Shown here piece by piece: positions 46,901 to 59,800 of a stretch of DNA of 64,000 nt. The position numbers were made by a program, and so were the translations under genes. The notes under the pieces are model-generated. The model saw only the letters and a list, made by a program, of their open reading frames with translations. It ran no database searches and was not told the DNA's origin. The DNA is from Bimastos eiseni. Lineage: Eukaryota; Annelida; Clitellata; Crassiclitellata; Lumbricidae. Where the stretch lies: positions 56,850,350 to 56,914,349 of the forward strand of contig OY365806.1 of assembly GCA_959347315.1 (NCBI GenBank). Direction: 5' to 3'. Each line of letters begins with the position of its first letter. Position 1 is the stretch's first letter.

Positions 46901-49900
46901 ATCAATAAATAAATGTAACAGATATTAATTGTAACAGGGCCTGGGGGGGGGGATTTTGGGGATTGCTTAGGAAGCAACACTTCTGCCATTGTTATGGTCA
47001 TGCTGTCCTTACCATCATCCACTTTTCCTTCATCACCTGTTATCACAATCATAGTTACTAATATTGCCAATATCATAATATGCAAACTGTGAATATGTTT
47101 ACATACCGGAAGCTTTGGTGACATTTTTTTTTAGTGACTGCTGCAAAAGTTTAACTTTCCAAATTCTCTGCTTCTCATTTAAGTTCATGCCTCCCACGTC
47201 ATTCTCTTACTAATCTCTCCTTCATTCATCAGGACTCAACAGCATGCCAAATACCACAACTGGGCCACTCACAGCTCAGAATTCAGTTCTAAACAGACCA
47301 GACACCAATCAATTATGAGTGTGACTTCTTTAGGTCATTCAGCATTTTAAATGTCAGCAATGACAATTATTATTTTTCTGCACTTATTAATCTAATGACA
47401 AAAATCATCAATCAACGGCTGTAGGCAATGGTGTATTACTCTAGGTAATGTGTCCATTCTCAAGACACCTGTAAACTCCACATTAAAAAGCAATGGGCTG
47501 TCATCTCATACAACTCAAGCAATCACTCCACAGATATACAGGGTACATTGTGAAAAGGCAGCCAATGAAGCATGTCACCTAAGTAATACAGCATAGAGTT
47601 GAAATTCCAACAAGAAGCCCAAGTATTGCAGGCACCACATGCTCAAGCTGTTCAAAGGAAGGGACACCCATACAGTCATCAATCTTACTAACAATGAATG
47701 CATAACACAACAGCATTGGTGAACCACCAAAAAACAAAACAAGATTTTAAGAAAAAGTAGGTTTGGGGTCAAGGATAACTGCAAACACACTTACAAGAGA
47801 CAAGGTGATGATGAGTGTGATATAATTTGATGAGACTGACGAAGAGTATAAGCCGTTCAACCGACGATTCATTATTCAAACCCATGGGAAGTCAGTGGAA
47901 ATACTCAGAGCCATCTTTTGAGCTGCTTCTACCCAGCAACCACATTACCCAGCCATATAAAGCATTCATGATGCAAAGAAGCACAGGCTATACTCGGATA
48001 TCCCAGCCCTAATCATCACCAAGTAGCGTATTGCATTGAGGCGACTTTCAGTAAGAGGCATAACAGAACGACTGAATAGTGTCAGCATGTAGCTTCCTCT
48101 GAACGCCACAGGAATCAGCCGAGTAGTGGACTAAGAATGGAACTCCGCAGCAGGCCAAAAGGAATGGCAACCCAGCTGAATGAAGTGGATCAGATAGTGG
48201 AGGAGGTACGTCCATGCAAAACAGAGCAAAGCAACTCAACGAGCTCAATAAATATGTCGAATAAAACTAACAGAATGTCATGAACGACCAAGTCAGATGG
48301 AAATGAAGCAGAGTCAAAAAAGGAAGCCTGAGTCCTATGCACATTGCATATAACCGAAAAGAGACAAAGAGGCCACAGGGACTCAATGCAATGGATCTTC
48401 CTAAAACCTGACAGATTAACTAGGAGACATCAGATATATGTGAGAAAATGACCGAATCAAGAACCTTGTGCTCAATATAGAAAGAATGGAGTGCTTTTGC
48501 AGTAGATTTCACTCCTGCAGAGGAACATAAAGATCAAAGAATATCATCCACAAAATCCTGAACACAACAGTCGATGGAGTTTGGTAGACACAACCGGACA
48601 AAACCAACAAGTTCATCACTGGAAACGCATCTCAGGTCAGACAAACAACATTCTGTAGGAGGGAGTTTCATCCATAAGAACAGAACCGGAGAAGTCATCA
48701 TAGAAGGAGATAATCTTGGTTGTGAAATACCTTATAAACTCCTCATACTCTATGTATATCTCACTGGCACAATGTGCCATTCACTAAAGCTCATCATTTC
48801 ATGAAACCAGACAAAAAAACTGGATCAGACATAAACAAGGCTCTTGAGATTCACTGCTAACAAACCTATTGTTTACTTTAGAACACTTCATTCATATCTA
48901 ACATTTAAATAGCGCCCTACTTAGAGGAGCATCCAACTACAGCATGGCTAAAGAGAGCAACAGTCTTAGGTAAGAAAAGAACATAGGAGATAATGTCCTG
49001 GGTAAGAGGTGAAGCTCAAGAGGAAGGCCATTTAAGGTTAAGGGGCATATCATCGATAAAGCATGGATCAGTCTAGTGGAGGTGCGGACTCAAGCTACAG
49101 GTTCTCTGATAAACTAAATTCTAAGTTTGTAAGCCTCAAAGAATAATACTGTGACAAAAGTTGTTTAACACTTCAACTACAAGCTGCATTGGTTTCAGTC
49201 ACTTTTAGTCACTCTTGACATTTAAGTGTTATATCCACCAAATACGGCTTCAGATTTCAACAAGACCACTACTGTACACCAATATTATCACAATTATTAT
49301 GCCTGTTCAGTGTTAACCATCTAAGTTGTATCTGCCCAATGCTAACCTTTAATTTCAAAACCATGAATCTGTCTAATATCAGCCAATACCCATAATGTAT
49401 GCTTATGGTATGTAATCAGTGGTTGTCTATAGCTAAAGTTAACCATTCACATTTAACAGTCTGTAATTTCAACCGTCGAGGTTCAAGCAGTACAGGTCTA
49501 TCTAATTGTAACCATTCAAAGGCAAGCAAAGGCCTTTGAGAGCTATCACATGATCCCATTTCAAGTTGCTTCATCTAATTTGGATGCTCTTTTCGGATGA
49601 CGAGATTCAATGATCGATATGCCTCTTCTGTGATGAAAGTCCTTCGCATAGCAATAGTCTATTCGACAAAGTACTTCCTTTTCATTTTCACCAAGTAAAT
49701 AACTTCTGTGCTCAATCTGTGAATGCTGGCACTGAAGAATGGTGGATTAAGAGCTGTGTCAAATAATATGTAACATACAGGGAAGGAAATGGAGGAATTA
49801 AATGCCATCTAAAGTCAATCCATTATCCAAATTCAATATGGGATACTGAAGGTGTAATGCAAGCAAAGTTCGTTTAGTCTTCTTGCAAGAGTCAATCTTA

Positions 49901-52900
49901 ATAATTTTCATAATGAAGACTGATGCTTCTGCTTCAAACATGATCCACAGACTCACCCTTCCTCCATCTATCTCCATGGAGGAGGTCCAATCCCTCTATA
50001 AAAATCAGTTGACTTCACAATCAATTGATCCATTACAAACTGTCTGATCAAAAATGGTCAAAAACTTAAGTTCCTATCAGTGAATTACCAAAAAATAAAA
50101 GCATCAATTTTTTTCGTACTAATATTCTAAACCAACAGAGCGCATGCTATCCATAAGCCAGATTATAGCATTTTCGTATGAAATTATATATCTTTTCCAT
50201 GCAAACGAAACAGCAGAGCTACACTAACTCTACACTGATGCGATTGTCTATAACGACTAGTGGTCAGCCTGGTAAACAATTTCCACCAAGTATCGAATTC
50301 GAGTATTTGAAATCTTTTTGGATTAACTATTTTTTTACCAGATCCGATTCGGATCAGAGTACTTACTGTTCCATATGTGAAGCTCTACAATTTCAAGTAG
50401 CAGCACCATATCATGATCAAAAAATTTCTACTTTTAATAACTAATACATTTCTCATTTTTGAAATATATAATCAATGGATTTGACCTCTGTCGTCGAAAT
50501 TTAAATTGTGATTGTCTGGTGAATAATAAATGAAACAAAGTTCATCAAACAAAGAATTATGATTTTTTCAATTTGCAACTATTTGTATTTGTGTGCATAA
50601 TATCTGCCAATGAGAACACCATCTGAATAGTGTGGAAAACGTGATATTCGGCAGAGGCAAATGTCCTAGGTGATTTCCGGCTGATCCTTAATTACGACTG
50701 AATTATTTAGAGGTATGATCAGGTCTATGCTGCCTCCATTACCAGAGGTTTGTCAGCTTAAACATCCCACAGTTTCTCTACTTTGACTTGCTGTTTAATA
50801 ATAAATAAATGGATTCCTAAGCCTCTCACAGATTCTCGAGCACATTGTTGGCTTGTATTACGTACTGGATGATGGCCAGCTAAGGCTCAGAGTCAAGCAA
50901 GCCAACATATCTGATCTTAATGATCATAGATAGCAAAGAGCTGTATAACTTAAAACAGAATTAACTAATCCCAAGGCTAACTCAATCACCTGGTGTTCAG
51001 TCTACACTGAAACTGATTGAAATAAAGTTAATACTTTTAGAATGAACTAGAAAGGTAAATCAACTGGACATCACTGATACCGCAACAGCAAAGGTACATG
51101 AATTATAGCAATTAAGAGCATGACCAGTTCAATGGTCACCAGTTCTTGCAAGGTTTCTTGGAAGCTGATTCCAATAAAAATAAGCTAGCCATTTATACTC
51201 AAAAGCAATAGCTTTCTTGCCTCTCAAAATATTCAAACTTAGTTCCAATTTGCTACCAGTATATTGCAAAGATGCAAAGTTTAGCTTGCGTTCAGCTTCA
51301 ATAAATAAAATGGGCCTTTCTTCAGTCACGAGATAATAACCAATCAAAAAGCAGGAAATCAACACCACACAGGTAATCTGCAGTTTGTAGGATTTTAAAC
51401 TGAAGAAAGACGTCAGCAATGGTTTGGGCCAGAAATCAAAACCTATGACCAAATTCAGAGACATGACGAAATTGCTTAAATGGTGACACTAAGATGTTGA
51501 AAAAGTGCAATCAGATAACAAGATGCAGAAAACCGAATACCAGCAACTAATGCAGGCTGAGCTATAAAATCCACCCTTAAGGCTGCCCTAGAAGCCATTT
51601 GGTACATCTAGGAAATATATGGCAGGCCAAACCAATTCTGTGCTCAACCAAGCATCACCACCACTGATCATCAACCGCAAGCTGGCTAATGGCAGCAGCA
51701 GATCATCATCAGATATGGTAACATATACAGCACAACTAAAGACAGACCAGAGCCTCCTGTTATATTCTTGAGCACCTGGATTGCAAGTATCATAACACAC
51801 CACTACATCACACACATTAATGCATGTCTTTTTCACACTCTGAGGCTCCTTCCTCATTGGACGATAGGTGAATCATTCATTTCAAAACCATTCACCACAG
51901 TCCATGTTACTAAATAAAAGACACATACCCAAAACTAGGAGTAGCAATGATTCTGAATAAAGACAGCAACAAAAGTAATGATAAAATATCAGCTGGTATT
52001 GCAACGATAGATTCCTGCAAGATCTCGCGCCAAATTTACCAAGATGTCAAACAGTTGTCCAAGCATATGCGACAATGTCAGAAGGAAGGAAGAAATGAAT
52101 ACATTTAATGATCAACTTCAACACATAATAGATGGACACTACATGAACATCGGATCTAGGACAATAACCCCCCCCCCCGGACAATAACCCCCCCCCGGAC
52201 AATTACACCGATGCAAATAACCCCCTGGACAATAACCCCCAAATAGTATAAGGGTAAGACGCGACATACATACATACATACATACATGCATACGTACATG
52301 CATGCATACATACATACATACATAAATACATGTAATTTGTGCGGGGTAATTGTCCGGGATAATTGTCCAGGGGTGGGGGTAATTGTCCGGGTGGTAATTG
52401 TCTTGTTACACGAACATCATTGTGGGGATTTTAATGCAAAGGTAGGCAGACAGAGTGGTACCTTTAGAGGCACCATTTGTAAATGGGGAGACATGAATGA
52501 GAGCAGAGGGAAATTGGTTCAGATCAGAAGCTAGTAACAGCCAAGTCAAAAATGAGATTAAGGTTGGGATTCCATCCAACAGAGAGCCTATATTCAGGCA
52601 TAGCACAGATGAAACATACTGCTTGGTCTGTCTTCGTACTCAAGAGGCCTGTCAGAAAATGCCCTAACCAGCCATCTTTATTTACCCACATAAGACACAA
52701 TAAAACTAAAGTCTCTGGGCTGCCCTGAGCAGACATTAGTCATTGCACATGTGACATATATTTACATCAAAACAAACCATACCCTAGTGCAGTTGTGCAC
52801 TTCTGAACTAATTATAAGAAAGGCAATATCAAATTACAATTGTACAGTATTGCACTGCAGCTAAAATGTCTATGGACCATTAGCCGATCGCGTCAGAACC

Positions 52901-55900
52901 TCCCTATAAAAGTTTAAAATGACTGTCAATATAGGCCACAAAATAACAATGTAAGGCAACTATGCAAACTAGGATGTGCTGGGTCATAGATTCAACTGCA
53001 ATGGATCAACTCAAAGCCACTGAGATCAGGGAATACATGTAACATTTGAAGGCAACAAGGTGGCACCGGGTAATGCATCGACCATTCAACAAAACAAACC
53101 CCAAGACAGGTCTTGCAGCTAGTCTACTATGTCACATTTCACCTTTCAACAACACATTGCACAACAGTGATAATAGTTAAAGCACAACACCTGAATTAAG
53201 CAAAAAATTCGTTGCAAACATGATGTCTATCTTTATTACAGACTAATTCTATAGAGATGTTCTGAATACCAGAACAATCACATCACTTATGAATAATACT
53301 ACGGATGGACCATTGGACCTCTTTTTCAATTCATTTACCTGGTGAACAAAACTCAAAGTAGTACAAAACATCTTTGTTGAATCTTTAAGTATCCCTCATT
53401 GTATTACAGCTAGAAACATATCACTCTAAATAATTTACTTTTTAAATGCACACTTTTTTTATAAATCAGAGCTACACCTCTTAGAAACTTAGGCATATAA
53501 TATAAAATATAAACCATAAAATATAAACAAACACCCACTTACTTAAATACACACAAATAATGAACCAATCGTAAAACGTTTGAGTCGCAAATTTAGTTGG
53601 CATGGCCAGGGACAAAGTGATCTTTTCCAGCAAGTAGTCAAACTATAATCTTTCAGTTCTTGGCCCCAAGCAAAATAAAAGAGAAATGAAAGTTGAGCAA
53701 AAGTAAAATGATTTTGGACTGGATGATGGAAGGAGGTGACTACAAGAAGATGAAAGAAGAGGTCCAGAACAGAGAGAAGTGGATATCAAGTGATCTTTGC
53801 TCTATCAGAAAATGCAATAAAAAAAGACATATTTTAGTGGGCCTTTTTGAGAATATTTTTTCTCTTTCACCCCTGTGTCAGGTTTGGTCAATTCTTACAG
53901 CAAATATCAACCAGATGTGAACCACTGATCAAGCTAAAACTTTTCAAAGTAATTGCCAGCCACATAGACATTATACAAATAAAATATGATTGCATTATGC
54001 CTGATATATAGCGAGATATTGATCACCGATTATTGAAATATGTAGATATAAAGTGAATATGAAGACAACTTTTACATTTTTTTCTGCTGAAATTATAGGA
54101 CACACAATAAAAATAATTCTATTTTTTTAATCTATGCAAAAAACTGTACAGATAAAAATAATTTCATCTGATTTGGTCCAACTATTCTGGAGATACCAAA
54201 TCTCAAAAAGTGGACCTCGCGAAATTTCGCGAAACGTCTTTGGAGGGTGGGGTCACGGAAAACAATATCTTCAAAAGTATTTGAAATTATGCTTAAAGAT
54301 TTTAGATTTCTCCATCCAATATATCTAGCAACATGTGGTAAAAATTTCAGCCAATTCGAAGATGGTCGGGTGGGAACCTTCCTCAAAATTGGTTGAGTTG
54401 AGCTGGAATGAACCCTAGTATGAAGATACCCTCTATTGCAAAGCAAATGATAGCATTTGATACGTTTACCAGAATTTCAAGGACTAAAACAACAATCTCA
54501 TGAATAAAGCATATATTGGCTATCAATCAAAGAATTCATCTACTAAATTTATAGGAAATCTACATATGACACTTTCTTAAGCTATGAACTGTTAGTCATT
54601 TCACCAGCCATGACACAGACTTTTGCTTTTTAACACCTCTTTACTAATAATTCAAGCAAAATAAAAATTTGACAATATCGTCACTGTTACTGATGCATGT
54701 TTAACACAGTTAATTATGGAAGATAAGAAAGAAAAAAGCATATAAAATACTATAAATCAAAACTGATTTTGAATATCAGCCTGCAGCTCGGTAACCAATA
54801 ACTCGCCGGACTAGTATTGGGCCGCAGACCACAATCAGAGTTGCACTGCTATAACAGATGCCAACATTAACAAATGAACATAGAACCAATTTCATGCCAG
54901 CATTGGACAATAGAGCAACAGCAGCGTCCTTTAAAAACAGCCGAAAACACGACCGCATAAAATGCCTAATCGTGTGAGCTAAGAAATCTGTCTTACCTTC
55001 GAACGTATCGTCACGATCCTCCATCAGTTCATCATCTGAACAAATGTTTAGAACGTTCACCAACATCTCGGTCACTGTAACGGCAACGACAGATTACACA
55101 CATCAATCACCACAACTTACACATTCTCATAAGTTACTGTATTTTACTGTTTTTCATCAGTTTTGTAAATGCTTGGGTACATGGATAATATATTCAGCAG
55201 ATCTTTAGAAATCAAACTCATTATGACACAGCCTTATTATAGATTACAATATACAATACAACTGTATTGATACTTCCCCCTTCTAAAGTTTGCACAACTA
55301 TACAATAGAACATTGTTGAAACATAGCAACAGCAAGTAGAGGGCTTGCTTAAGGTCTCCATGTGCACAGCAACCCTCTCGAGCGAGCTCAAACCCGCACA
55401 CTCCGTGCTATAGGTTGAGCGCTCTAACCAACTGGTCACACAGTTCTGATGTTACAAGGCTCATAATTAGGAATGAACTAGCTTTTGAAAATATATATTT
55501 TGAATGACAATCTACTGTTATATGGCTTCCAAAACCAGCATTAGCATTACAAGGAAGTTCTGGCACATTCTCAAACTATGAGCTAGCCTTCATATGTAAA
55601 TGACACAAACTAAATGTGGGCAACATCAAAATATTTTTTAGATCATCTATGATTTATCTAATTTATTTAGTGACAGACCCAAAAACTAGAATAAAACCAG
55701 TCTTTAAGATCATTATAACAACACAACAATGCAAACATAAAAAATATAACAACTGAATGACAATTCCATGTGCATTAAATCCCTTACAAATTCAACAAAC
55801 AAATGATTTGCGGAATATTCCATGAAACACAACAACAGATGTGCCATCACATTTACAATACAATAGTACAACTGTTATTTGATATCGCTCTTCTTATAGT

Positions 55901-56809
55901 TTAGTCCAGAAGTGCACACATGCCTCAACAGTGCAACTGCAATTGCAATGCAGAGCAATTGTGTGTGAAGGACCTGCGTAAGGTTCCTATACTGTGACGC
56001 TAGGACGAGGCGCACACTGAGCGTTACGGGCCGACCGGTCTAACCGATCGGCCACCATGCCACACATTGCTCACAGCAGCAGTTCAAGTTCTGCAACTCC
56101 TACCATTAGATCCTGTATGTGAGTAGAAGGATCTCAAGTTCACATAGACCCACAAAATATCCTCAACTAGCAAGGTCATAACCACACTCAAGAGGTTGTA
56201 AGCCAGTATGTCCCTATGTATACTCGAGATACTAAACACAGACCCCTTAAAATACCTCCAAAGGTACTTTTCTATAAAAATAAAACCACTTCGAAACGAG
56301 CCACGCACTGCTCGTTGTTCACGCTAGATGGTGTCTGTTTATAAATCACCCGGAATTGCACACCTAATCATGTCCCAGGCAGTGCTATGCAAGAGCAACA
56401 CTGGATTCCAACTTCAGCAAACCGTACAAAAATCCCTGCCTTATCAGCATTTGCTTCTCTCGTAGTACACTCTCAACTGATGTGCTCTGTGCTTCAAAGT
56501 TAGACATTTAGTTTAGGAATGAACTTGCTTTAGGAAATATATATTTGGATGACAATCTACTGACATTCTCTACATGCTCTGTTAAAAAAGTATGTTACAA
56601 AATAGCACAGAACATTTTTGATAGTAGATCTACAATCCTTACACTTTAAAGGAAAATTCCTTAGACTATCTGATGCAAGTGTAACAGACCATAATAATAA
56701 TAACAATAATATTAATAACAATAATAATAATAACAATGAGTTGATAAAACTATTCTCCGTAGAGAAACAGATGGTTTTCTGGAAAAACTTACAGATCCAA
56801 ATAATAATG

Positions 56810-56842
<33 letters not shown>

Positions 56843-59800
56843 GTAGGTGGCAAATTTTAAACGTCCCACTTGTAAATTAAAAATACTACGGATCGCGTTA
56901 TCGTCAGCGTTGGATCTTTATATCTTCTAACGGAATGTCGTCTCGTGACCCGATGGATTTTTTCAGCTACAGCTGATCAGCTAAGTCTTCAATAATATTG
57001 GTTTTCAAACTTTATTTTCAACACCAACATTGGCCGCACTTTTAAATAATTACGCCGATGGCTGTGTGCCATGTTTAAAGACCGACTGCGTCACAGTCGT
57101 CAATGGCAACGCAACATTTATTTTAAAATGGCGGCACAACTGTAAACAAACTGAACTGAATCTCTAGAAATCAAACCAGAAGATTAAAACAATATCACTG
57201 TTTCCCAAATTCTCAAATGAATCAAAATCACAAGTTAACACATCGCACAATCACTAAGAGAACGGATTCACCGACCCTGATAGGGACATTTGAACTTAAA
57301 CAGAAGAAGGCGCAAGGGACATGCAATGTATGTCATTCAGTTCGCCAACTCCACAACAAGGACGGCATGGTCCACCAACACGGGCCCAGGGCCAATCCAT
57401 GTCCGGATTCGAATAAGCCGCCCTTATCTTCAGGATTCCCTTTGGCACCTTTTGGCTCGGTGACCGTCGCGACAAATGCGAATCCCGAACAAATCACGAC
57501 TGACGAAGAAAGGACGACCAATGCCGCCCCTAATTTGGACCCGAGACCTGTTAGGTCAATGCGACACCCTTGCCTCTCACGAGGTCTTCTCAGGCATTTT
57601 CCAAAAGGAGCTAGATCAGGAGCTGGCCGCCTTCTAACCGACAATATGGAGTCCATTTTGGCGGACCCTGCGAACCTCGCAGGATGGCGGCGCCTCCTCG
57701 CCTTTGGTGCGGGAACTTTGGAAACTCCTTTGAGGGGCGGCCGACGCCGCAATCTTACGTCCATCGTCAAGAAGCGCATTGCAGGTTTTTATGACGGATG
57801 GCTGACTTTGGCCGACACTATCTTCCAACCAAACGCAAACACCCGCGAAGGGCAGAGGCCTACGGGCTTGAATGGAAGACAGGCGCTGGCGGCGGCGGTA
57901 GCCACAAAACTGGAGGATGGAAACATTAGTGCGGCAGCTCGCATACTTTGTTCTGACGACACCCCAGCGCCGATTAATGAAGAGACACTGGAACTTCTAT
58001 GCCAAAAACATCCTGCCCCGCCGCACGCGTGACCGCCCAGCCATCCTTTGATCGACTCAAGCGCACCCTTCCAGGCCACAGAGCTGGAGATTCGCACAAT
58101 GATGCGCTCTTTCCCGATGGGGTCATCGGGCGGCCCTGATGGGCTGCGCCCTCAACACGTGGCGGAACTGATTGGAGATCCAGACGCGGGACCTGGGCTG
58201 CTGAGAGCGACGACTGCTCTTATCAATCTACTACTGGCCGGCATCTGCCCTCAAGAGGTACGGCCTATCTTATTCGGAGGTACTCTTTTTGCCCTCCGTA
58301 AAAGCTGTGGTGGTCTAAGGCCAATAGCCATTGGATACGTGTGGCGTCGACTCGCATCTAAATGTGCCAACGCATACGCCGTCCCACGTGTCACGCCGTA
58401 CCTAACCCCTAAACAACTGGGGGTTGGCGTTCCTGGAGGCTGTGAGGCGACAACCCACGCCGCTAGACGATTTCTGACCAGCATGGACACGAATTCAATA
58501 ATGGTGAAGCTTGACATCTCGAACGCTTTCAATAGCTTGCATCGAGATTTCATGCTCGCATCAGTGGACGAACTCATTCCTGATTTATCCGCATATTGCC
58601 ATCTTGCTTACGCCGAGGGGACATCTCTGAAATTCGGGAGATTCACGATACAATCGCATGAAGGTTCGCAACAGGGCGATCCCTTGGGACCTCTCCTTTT
58701 CTGCCTACCGCTACAGCCAATCCTTAATCACCTGCTTTCACCATTGGCCTTTGGATACCTCGACAACCTCACCTTGGGCGGAGATCCTAAGGTGGTGGAG
58801 GTGGATGTTAACTCAATCGAAGAGGGATGTCTGCAACTTGGCCTCGCGCTCAACCGCAAAAATGCGAACTCGTATCTTCCGACGCCCATATCAACGACGT
58901 TAGTCAAGGCTTCCTAGGACAGTTCGCCCAAGTCAATGCATCATCGGCCGTGCTCCTAGGGGCTCCGTTCTCCCCGACGGATGCCCTGCTTTCAGCCATC
59001 GACACCTGTGTGGCCGACCTTGGAATTGCCCTCGACAGGTTGCAACTAATCGCTAGACAAGACGCTCTACTGATCCTTAGGCATTCGATCGGCTCGCCTA
59101 AACTCATGCATTTATTGAGATGCACCCCTTGCCACGACCACCCGCGTCTATGGGCTTACGACGATCTGCTGCGAGGAGGGATCGAGCGAATCTTCAACAT
59201 TTCGATGACCGATGACCAATGGGGTCAGGCCACTCTCCCGATCAGGATGGGAGGACTGGGAATTAGGAGGGCGTCCTCGCTGGCACTTCCCGCCTTTTTG
59301 GCTTCAGCCGCGGGCACTCTCCAGATCCAGTCCCTCATCTTAGAATCAGTAGCGGTGAAATCGGACTCAGCATGCGACTCGGCGATGTCTACCTGGCTTC
59401 AACTTACCAAAGCTTCTGCCCCGACGACGCCAGGCCATAAACAAGCCCACTTTGACAGACCGCTGTTAAACGTGGTTCTGTCTGCACTAGAAGAAAAGCT
59501 ACAGGATCCCTACGACCAGGCGAGACTAAGGGCCTTGCAGTCACCGCACGCCTCGGACTGGCTATACGCTCTCCCGCTCGTTTCTCGCGATCTCAGACCG
59601 GAGGACGATACCGTGAGGGTGGCGGTCGGCCTACGATTAGGGGTGGCCATCTGCGAGCTGCACACCTGCGCATGCGGCGCCTTCGTCTCAGCCAGAGGCG
59701 CACATGGCCTGTCCTGTTCATTGGGTTTTGGCCATCAAGCAAGACACTGTAACATCAACGACCTTATCCATCGCAGCCTCAACAGAGCCGGTATTCCAGC

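Larger units (their letters stand above)
36064..54996. other. Calcineurin 18.9-kb intron
   Basis: No additional coding exon found. Guests are listed separately: a tRNA-like repeat with AT tail near 37800, a LINE fragment near 40700-41160, a hAT MITE at 42975-43408, a 30-bp tandem array at 44803-45020, a C-rich inverted element at 52152-52411, and CA and AT microsatellites. The remainder is AT-rich with scattered short open frames lacking any family match I can see. Confidence 0.6.

Noticed and set aside
56557..56860. Open frames rich in Asn or Ile
   Set aside because: Translation of AAT/ATT microsatellites; the same applies to 60176-60463.
58030..58032. TGA as a recoded codon, since the other LINE (3667-3669) also has one TGA
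   Set aside because: Two single TGA codons in decayed elements are expected by chance. Host genes here end normally with TGA and TAA, and the LINE also has frameshifts and an active-site change.
57333..58577. Minus-strand open frames within the LINE
   Set aside because: Shadows of the GC-rich plus-strand LINE frame.
58857..58862. Programmed ribosomal frameshift in the LINE A-run
   Set aside because: The break falls inside the reverse-transcriptase region rather than between frames, and a single-base loss in an A-run explains it.
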